From Limnoperna fortunei (Eukaryota > Mollusca > Bivalvia > Mytilida > Modiolidae): a stretch of DNA of 64,000 nt. Made by a program: the position numbers and the translations under genes. The notes beneath the pieces were generated by a model, which worked only from the letters and a program-made list of their open reading frames with translations, was not told where the DNA came from and did no database searches. The stretch spans positions 67,876,433 to 67,940,432 of the forward strand of contig OX104112.1 in the NCBI GenBank assembly GCA_944474755.1, given 5' to 3'. Of this stretch, positions 57,820 to 64,000 are shown piece by piece. Every line of letters begins with the position of its first letter. Positions within the stretch are counted from its first letter, which is position 1.

Positions 57820-57893
57820 AGGCTCCAGCGAGATTTGAACTCGCGACCTCCAGTTTACTAGACTGGCGCTCTAACCAACTGAGCTATGGAGCC
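57820..57893 (-). tRNA. tRNA-Thr(AGU), type A
   Basis: A-interrupted tract. Confidence 0.95.
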
Positions 57894-58231
57894 TTGCGTG
57901 CAAAATACAGCTTATAATGGGTATTTGTTTCTCATACAAGACCTTCCTATGCACAGACATTTCAGCCGAGTTAATGCTGAGCATGATCATTTTGCATGTA
58001 ATTTATATTGCTATGACACCATTCTTTCTAGGTAAACTTATTGAGTCTTACCAGAGTGAGAAAAAGAAAGTTCTGAATGCATGGCTACCTAATGCGCGAC
58101 TATTCCCGACAAACCCAACATTGAGCGTATCAATCGTAATGTACAATGGAAATGAAAATGAAATGTCAACTCTAGTTAACGTTTCTATTTGAATGGCACA
58201 AAAAGTAACAAACACGCATGTTTGGAGAAAA

Positions 58232-58305
58232 AGGCTCCGGCGAGATTCGAACTCGCGACCTCCAGTTTACTAGACTGGCGCTCTAACCAACTGAGCTACG
58301 GAGCC
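58232..58305 (-). tRNA. tRNA-Thr(AGU), type B
   Basis: Flank class G. Confidence 0.95.
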
Positions 58306-58575
58306 GTGATGGCAAAGGGTTCAAAATTTATATTCTTATGTGTAGACTACATGCGATCTATACAGTTGGTATCAGCAAATGTAAAAGTGATGTTTTTTAC
58401 CACTAGATTTTTTGCACGATTGGTGAGTCAGCTTTGTGCAATATATTCACTCGTATTTGAACACGAATACCTCATTTGTATAGTTTTCATCATTTATTGA
58501 TTTGTCTCAGTACTAGTACAGCACACACTTTTCCCTTGTCCATCCTCCATTTGAATCGCAAGTTTTTTTTTAAAA

Positions 58576-58649
58576 AGGCTCCAGCGAGATTTGAACTCGC
58601 GACCTCCAGTTTACTAGACTGGCGCTCTAACCAACTGAGCTATGGAGCC
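58576..58649 (-). tRNA. tRNA-Thr(AGU), type A
   Basis: T9A5 tract. Confidence 0.95.
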
Positions 58650-58987
58650 TTGCGTGCAAAATACAGCTTATAATGGGTATTTGTTTCTCATACAAGACCT
58701 TCCTATGCACAGACATTTCAGCCGAGTTAATGCTGAGCATGATCATTTTGCATGTAATTTATATTGCTATGACACCATTCTTTCTAGGTAAACTTATTGA
58801 GTCTTACCAGAGTGAGAAAAAGAAAGTTCTGAATGCATGGTTACCTAATGCGCGACTATTCCCGACAAACCCAACATTGAGCGTATCAATCGTAATGTAC
58901 AATGGAAATGAAAATGAAATGTCAACTCTAGTTAACGTTTCTATTTGAATGGCACAAAAAGTAACAAACACGCATGTTTGGAGAAAA

Positions 58988-59061
58988 AGGCTCCGGCGAG
59001 ATTCGAACTCGCGACCTCCAGTTTACTAGACTGGCGCTCTAACCAACTGAGCTACGGAGCC
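58988..59061 (-). tRNA. tRNA-Thr(AGU), type B
   Basis: Flank class T. Confidence 0.95.
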
Positions 59062-59331
59062 GTGATGGCAAAGTGTTCAAAATTTATATTCTTATGTGTA
59101 GACTACATGCGATCTATACAGCTGGTATCAGCAAATGTAAAAGTGATGTTTTTTACCACTAGATTTTTTGCACGATTGGTGAGTCAGCTTTGTGCAATAT
59201 ATTCACTCGTATTTGAACACGAATACCTCATTTGTATAGTTTTCATCATTTATTGATTTGTCTCAGTACTAGTACAGCACACACTTTTCCCTTGTCCATC
59301 CTCCATTTGAATCGCAAGTTTTTTTTAAAAA

Positions 59332-59405
59332 AGGCTCCAGCGAGATTTGAACTCGCGACCTCCAGTTTACTAGACTGGCGCTCTAACCAACTGAGCTATG
59401 GAGCC
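59332..59405 (-). tRNA. tRNA-Thr(AGU), type A
   Basis: T8A6 tract. Confidence 0.95.
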
Positions 59406-59743
59406 TTGCGTGCAAAATACAGCTTATAATGGGTATTTGTTTCTCATACAAGACCTTCCTATGCACAGACATTTCAGCCGAGTTAATGCTGAGCATGATC
59501 ATTTTGCATGTAATTTATATTGCTATGACACCATTCTTTCTAGGTAAACTTATTGAGTCTTACCAGAGTGAGAAAAAGAAAGTTCTGAATGCATGGTTAC
59601 CTAATGCGCGACTATTCCCGACAAACCCAACATTGAGCGTATCAATCGTAATGTACAATGGAAATGAAAATGAAATGTCAACTCTAGTTAACGTTTCTAT
59701 TTGAATGGCACAAAAAGTAACAAACACGCATGTTTGGAGAAAA

Positions 59744-59817
59744 AGGCTCCGGCGAGATTCGAACTCGCGACCTCCAGTTTACTAGACTGGCGCTCTAACC
59801 AACTGAGCTACGGAGCC
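59744..59817 (-). tRNA. tRNA-Thr(AGU), type B
   Basis: Flank class T. Confidence 0.95.
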
Positions 59818-60087
59818 GTGATGGCAAAGTGTTCAAAATTTATATTCTTATGTGTAGACTACATGCGATCTATACAGCTGGTATCAGCAAATGTAAAAGT
59901 GATGTTTTTTACCACTAGATTTTTTGCACGATTGGTGAGTCAGCTTTGTGCAATATATTCACTCGTATTTGAACACGAATACCTCATTTGTATAGTTTTC
60001 ATCATTTATTGATTTGTCTCAGTACTAGTACAGCACACACTTTTCCCTTGTCCATCCTCCATTTGAATCGCAAGTTTTTTTTAAAAA

Positions 60088-60161
60088 AGGCTCCAGCGAG
60101 ATTTGAACTCGCGACCTCCAGTTTACTAGACTGGCGCTCTAACCAACTGAGCTATGGAGCC
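60088..60161 (-). tRNA. tRNA-Thr(AGU), type A
   Basis: T8A6 tract. Confidence 0.95.
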
Positions 60162-60499
60162 TTGCGTGCAAAATACAGCTTATAATGGGTATTTGTTTCT
60201 CATACAAGACCTTCCTATGCACAGACATTTCAGCCGAGTTAATGCTGAGCATGATCATTTTGCATGTAATTTATATTGCTATGACACCATTCTTTCTAGG
60301 TAAACTTATTGAGTCTTACCAGAGTGAGAAAAAGAAAGTTCTGAATGCATGGCTACCTAATGCGCGACTATTCCCGACAAACCCAACATTGAGCGTATCA
60401 ATCGTAATGTACAATGGAAATGAAAATGAAATGTCAACTCTAGTTAACGTTTCTATTTGAATGGCACAAAAAGTAACAAACACGCATGTTTGGAGAAAA

Positions 60500-60573
60500 A
60501 GGCTCCGGCGAGATTCGAACTCGCGACCTCCAGTTTACTAGACTGGCGCTCTAACCAACTGAGCTACGGAGCC
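60500..60573 (-). tRNA. tRNA-Thr(AGU), type B
   Basis: Flank class T. Confidence 0.95.
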
Positions 60574-60843
60574 GTGATGGCAAAGTGTTCAAAATTTATA
60601 TTCTTATGTGTAGACTACATACGATCTATACAGCTGGTATCAGCAAATGTAAAAGTGATGTTTTTTACCACTAGATTTTTTGCACGATTGGTGAGTCAGC
60701 TTTGTGCAATATATTCACTCGTATTTGAACACGAATACCTCATTTGTATAGTTTTCATCATTTATTGATTTGTCTCAGTACTAGTACAGCACACACTTTT
60801 CCCTTGTCCATCCTCCATTTGAATCGCAAGTTTTTTTTAAAAA

Positions 60844-60917
60844 AGGCTCCAGCGAGATTTGAACTCGCGACCTCCAGTTTACTAGACTGGCGCTCTAACC
60901 AACTGAGCTATGGAGCC
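60844..60917 (-). tRNA. tRNA-Thr(AGU), type A
   Basis: T8A6 tract. Confidence 0.95.
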
Positions 60918-61255
60918 TTGCGTGCAAAATACAGCTTATAATGGGTATTTGTTTCTCATACAAGACCTTCCTATGCACAGACATTTCAGCCGAGTTAATG
61001 CTGAGCATGATCATTTTGCATGTAATTTATATTGCTATGACACCATTCTTTCTAGGTAAACTTATTGAGTCTTACCAGAGTGAGAAAAAGAAAGTTCTGA
61101 ATGCATGGCTACCTAATGCGCGACTATTCCCGACAAACCCAACATTGAGCGTATCAATCGTAATGTACAATGGAAATGAAAATGAAATGTCAACTCTAGT
61201 TAACGTTTCTATTTGAATGGCACAAAAAGTAACAAACACGCATGTTTGGAGAAAA

Positions 61256-61329
61256 AGGCTCCGGCGAGATTCGAACTCGCGACCTCCAGTTTACTAGACT
61301 GGCGCTCTAACCAACTGAGCTACGGAGCC
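61256..61329 (-). tRNA. tRNA-Thr(AGU), type B
   Basis: Flank class T. Confidence 0.95.
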
Positions 61330-61599
61330 GTGATGGCAAAGTGTTCAAAATTTATATTCTTATGTGTAGACTACATACGATCTATACAGCTGGTATCAGC
61401 AAATGTAAAAGTGATGTTTTTTACCACTAGATTTTTTGCACGATTGGTGAGTCAGCTTTGTGCAATATATTCACTCGTATTTGAACACGAATACCTCATT
61501 TGTATAGTTTTCATCATTTATTGATTTGTCTCAGTACTAGTACAGCACACACTTTTCCCTTGTCCATCCTCCATTTGAATCGCAAGTTTTTTTTAAAAA

Positions 61600-61673
61600 A
61601 GGCTCCAGCGAGATTTGAACTCGCGACCTCCAGTTTACTAGACTGGCGCTCTAACCAACTGAGCTATGGAGCC
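61600..61673 (-). tRNA. tRNA-Thr(AGU), type A
   Basis: T8A6 tract. Confidence 0.95.
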
Positions 61674-62011
61674 TTGCGTGCAAAATACAGCTTATAATGG
61701 GTATTTGTTTCTCATACAAGACCTTCCTATGCACAGACATTTCAGCCGAGTTAATGCTGAGCATGATCATTTTGCATGTAATTTATATTGCTATGACACC
61801 ATTCTTTCTAGGTAAACTTATTGAGTCTTACCAGAGTGAGAAAAAGAAAGTTCTGAATGCATGGCTACCTAATGCGCGACTATTCCCGACAAACCCAACA
61901 TTGAGCGTATCAATCGTAATGTACAATGGAAATGAAAATGAAATGTCAACTCTAGTTAACGTTTCTATTTGAATGGCACAAAAAGTAACAAACACGCATG
62001 TTTGGAGAAAA

Positions 62012-62085
62012 AGGCTCCGGCGAGATTCGAACTCGCGACCTCCAGTTTACTAGACTGGCGCTCTAACCAACTGAGCTACGGAGCC
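62012..62085 (-). tRNA. tRNA-Thr(AGU), type B
   Basis: Flank class G. Confidence 0.95.
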
Positions 62086-62355
62086 GTGATGGCAAAGGGT
62101 TCAAAATTTATATTCTTATGTGTAGACTACATGCGATCTATACAGTTGGTATCAGCAAATGTAAAAGTGATGTTTTTTACCACTAGATTTTTTGCACGAT
62201 TGGTGAGTCAGCTTTGTGCAATATATTCACTCGTATTTGAACACGAATACCTCATTTGTATAGTTTTCATCATTTATTGATTTGTCTCAGTACTAGTACA
62301 GCACACACTTTTCCCTTGTCCATCCTCCATTTGAATCGCAAGTTATTTATAAAAA

Positions 62356-62429
62356 AGGCTCCAGCGAGATTTGAACTCGCGACCTCCAGTTTACTAGACT
62401 GGCGCTCTAACCAACTGAGCTATGGAGCC
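62356..62429 (-). tRNA. tRNA-Thr(AGU), type A
   Basis: A-interrupted tract. Confidence 0.95.
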
Positions 62430-62767
62430 TTGCGTGCAAAATACAGCTTATAATGGGTATTTGTTTCTCATACAAGACCTTCCTATGCACAGACATTTCA
62501 GCCGAGTTAATGCTGAGCATGATCATTTTGCATGTAATTTATATTGCTATGACACCATTCTTTCTAGGTAAACTTATTGAGTCTTACCAGAGTGAGAAAA
62601 AGAAAGTTCTGAATGCATGGCTACCTAATGCGCGACTATTCCCGACAAACCCAACATTGAGCGTATCAATCGTAATGTACAATGGAAATGAAAATGAAAT
62701 GTCAACTCTAGTTAACGTTTCTATTTGAATGGCACAAAAAGTAACAAACACGCATGTTTGGAGAAAA

Positions 62768-62841
62768 AGGCTCCGGCGAGATTCGAACTCGCGACCTCCA
62801 GTTTACTAGACTGGCGCTCTAACCAACTGAGCTACGGAGCC
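62768..62841 (-). tRNA. tRNA-Thr(AGU), type B
   Basis: Flank class G. Confidence 0.95.
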
Positions 62842-63111
62842 GTGATGGCAAAGGGTTCAAAATTTATATTCTTATGTGTAGACTACATGCGATCTATACA
62901 GTTGGTATCAGCAAATGTAAAAGTGATGTTTTTTACCACTAGATTTTTTGCACGATTGGTGAGTCAGCTTTGTGCAATATATTCACTCGTATTTGAACAC
63001 GAATACCTCATTTGTATAGTTTTCATCATTTATTGATTTGTCTCAGTACTAGTACAGCACACACTTTTCCCTTGTCCATCCTCCATTTGAATCGCAAGTT
63101 ATTTATAAAAA

Positions 63112-63185
63112 AGGCTCCAGCGAGATTTGAACTCGCGACCTCCAGTTTACTAGACTGGCGCTCTAACCAACTGAGCTATGGAGCC
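63112..63185 (-). tRNA. tRNA-Thr(AGU), type A
   Basis: A-interrupted tract. Confidence 0.95.
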
Positions 63186-63523
63186 TTGCGTGCAAAATAC
63201 AGCTTATAATGGGTATTTGTTTCTCATACAAGACCTTCCTATGCACAGACATTTCAGCCGAGTTAATGCTGAGCATGATCATTTTGCATGTAATTTATAT
63301 TGCTATGACACCATTCTTTCTAGGTAAACTTATTGAGTCTTACCAGAGTGAGAAAAAGAAAGTTCTGAATGCATGGCTACCTAATGCGCGACTATTCCCG
63401 ACAAACCCAACATTGAGCGTATCAATCGTAATGTACAATGGAAATGAAAATGAAATGTCAACTCTAGTTAACGTTTCTATTTGAATGGCACAAAAAGTAA
63501 CAAACACGCATGTTTGGAGAAAA

Positions 63524-63597
63524 AGGCTCCGGCGAGATTCGAACTCGCGACCTCCAGTTTACTAGACTGGCGCTCTAACCAACTGAGCTATGGAGCC
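63524..63597 (-). tRNA. tRNA-Thr(AGU), type B with type A 5' end
   Basis: Flank class T. Same A7-C66 mismatch and 7-bp S2 deletion as at 49819 and 52834. Confidence 0.85.
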
Positions 63598-63860
63598 GTG
63601 ATGGCAAAGTGTTCAAAATTTATATTCTTATGTGTAGACTACATGCGATCTATACAGCTGGTATCAGCAAATGTAAAAGTGATGTTTTTTACCACTTTGC
63701 ACGATTGGTGAGTCAGCTTTGTGCAATATATTCACTCGTATTTGAACACGAATACCTCATTTGTATAGTTTTCATCATTTATTGATTTGTCTCAGTACTA
63801 GTACAGCACACACTTTTCCCTTGTCCATCCTCCATTTGAATCGCAAGTTTTTTTTAAAAA

Positions 63861-63934
63861 AGGCTCCAGCGAGATTTGAACTCGCGACCTCCAGTTTACT
63901 AGACTGGCGCTCTAACCAACTGAGCTATGGAGCC
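63861..63934 (-). tRNA. tRNA-Thr(AGU), type A
   Basis: T8A6 tract. Last complete tRNA in the window. Confidence 0.95.
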
Positions 63935-64000
63935 TTGCGTGCAAAATACAGCTTATAATGGGTATTTGTTTCTCATACAAGACCTTCCTATGCACAGACA

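Larger units (their letters stand above)
55676..64000 (-). repeat. Tandem array of tRNA-Thr dyad units, right block
   Basis: Eleven units continue in phase after the second element and run off the window end. They carry the right-domain variants described for the middle block. The first four bases (TCCT) are the right copy of the probable target-site duplication. Confidence 0.97.

Noticed and set aside
1..64000. CRISPR array or bacterial repeat system
   Set aside because: The repeats are long tRNA units without short variable spacers, and the content is eukaryotic.
1..64000. Entamoeba-type tRNA array
   Set aside because: The layout is similar, but the two-ORF Tx1-like LINE with AP endonuclease and zinc-knuckle ORF1 fits animals better. 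Not formally excluded.

Overview
The window is almost entirely one tandem array of tRNA genes, interrupted by two transposable elements. The repeat unit is about 756 bp and carries two tRNA-Thr genes with anticodon AGU, both on the minus strand. I count 148 complete tRNA genes (75 of type A, 73 of type B) and two partial ones. The two types alternate without exception and differ at three positions. Two of these form a compensated acceptor pair (A7-U66 in type A, G7-C66 in type B); the third is the purine at position 57. Both types keep good A and B boxes and are followed at once by a T-run on the minus strand, the expected RNA polymerase III terminator. Organism: a eukaryote, most likely an animal. 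The evidence is the intragenic Pol III promoters, the eukaryotic-style tRNA-Thr(AGU), and a two-ORF LINE whose proteins look like the Tx1/L1 group common in aquatic animals. I cannot name the species. Layout: 1-18864 array; 18865-24074 Tx1-like LINE on the minus strand; 24075-53299 array; 53300-55675 DNA element with terminal inverted repeats and no long ORF; 55676-64000 array. The array continues past both window ends. Array texture: sequence variants recur every three or four units, giving higher-order repeats that are the mark of unequal exchange and gene conversion. From about 30.8 kb rightwards a different set of diagnostic variants appears, so the array has at least two homogenisation domains. 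A few tRNA copies carry damaging or chimeric changes. The LINE sits inside a type B tRNA gene. Its 5' end and both ORFs are present, but ORF2 has one in-frame stop. The 3' end and 123 bp of the target unit are missing. The second element lies in the spacer between the two tRNA genes. It has 24-bp terminal inverted repeats, a probable 4-bp target duplication, and nine copies of a 14-bp motif in both orientations. Function: the only genes likely to be expressed for the cell are the tRNA-Thr genes, which would decode ACU and, through inosine at position 34, ACC and ACA. The many small plus-strand ORFs are antisense to tRNAs or lie in homogenised spacer and are not credible proteins.
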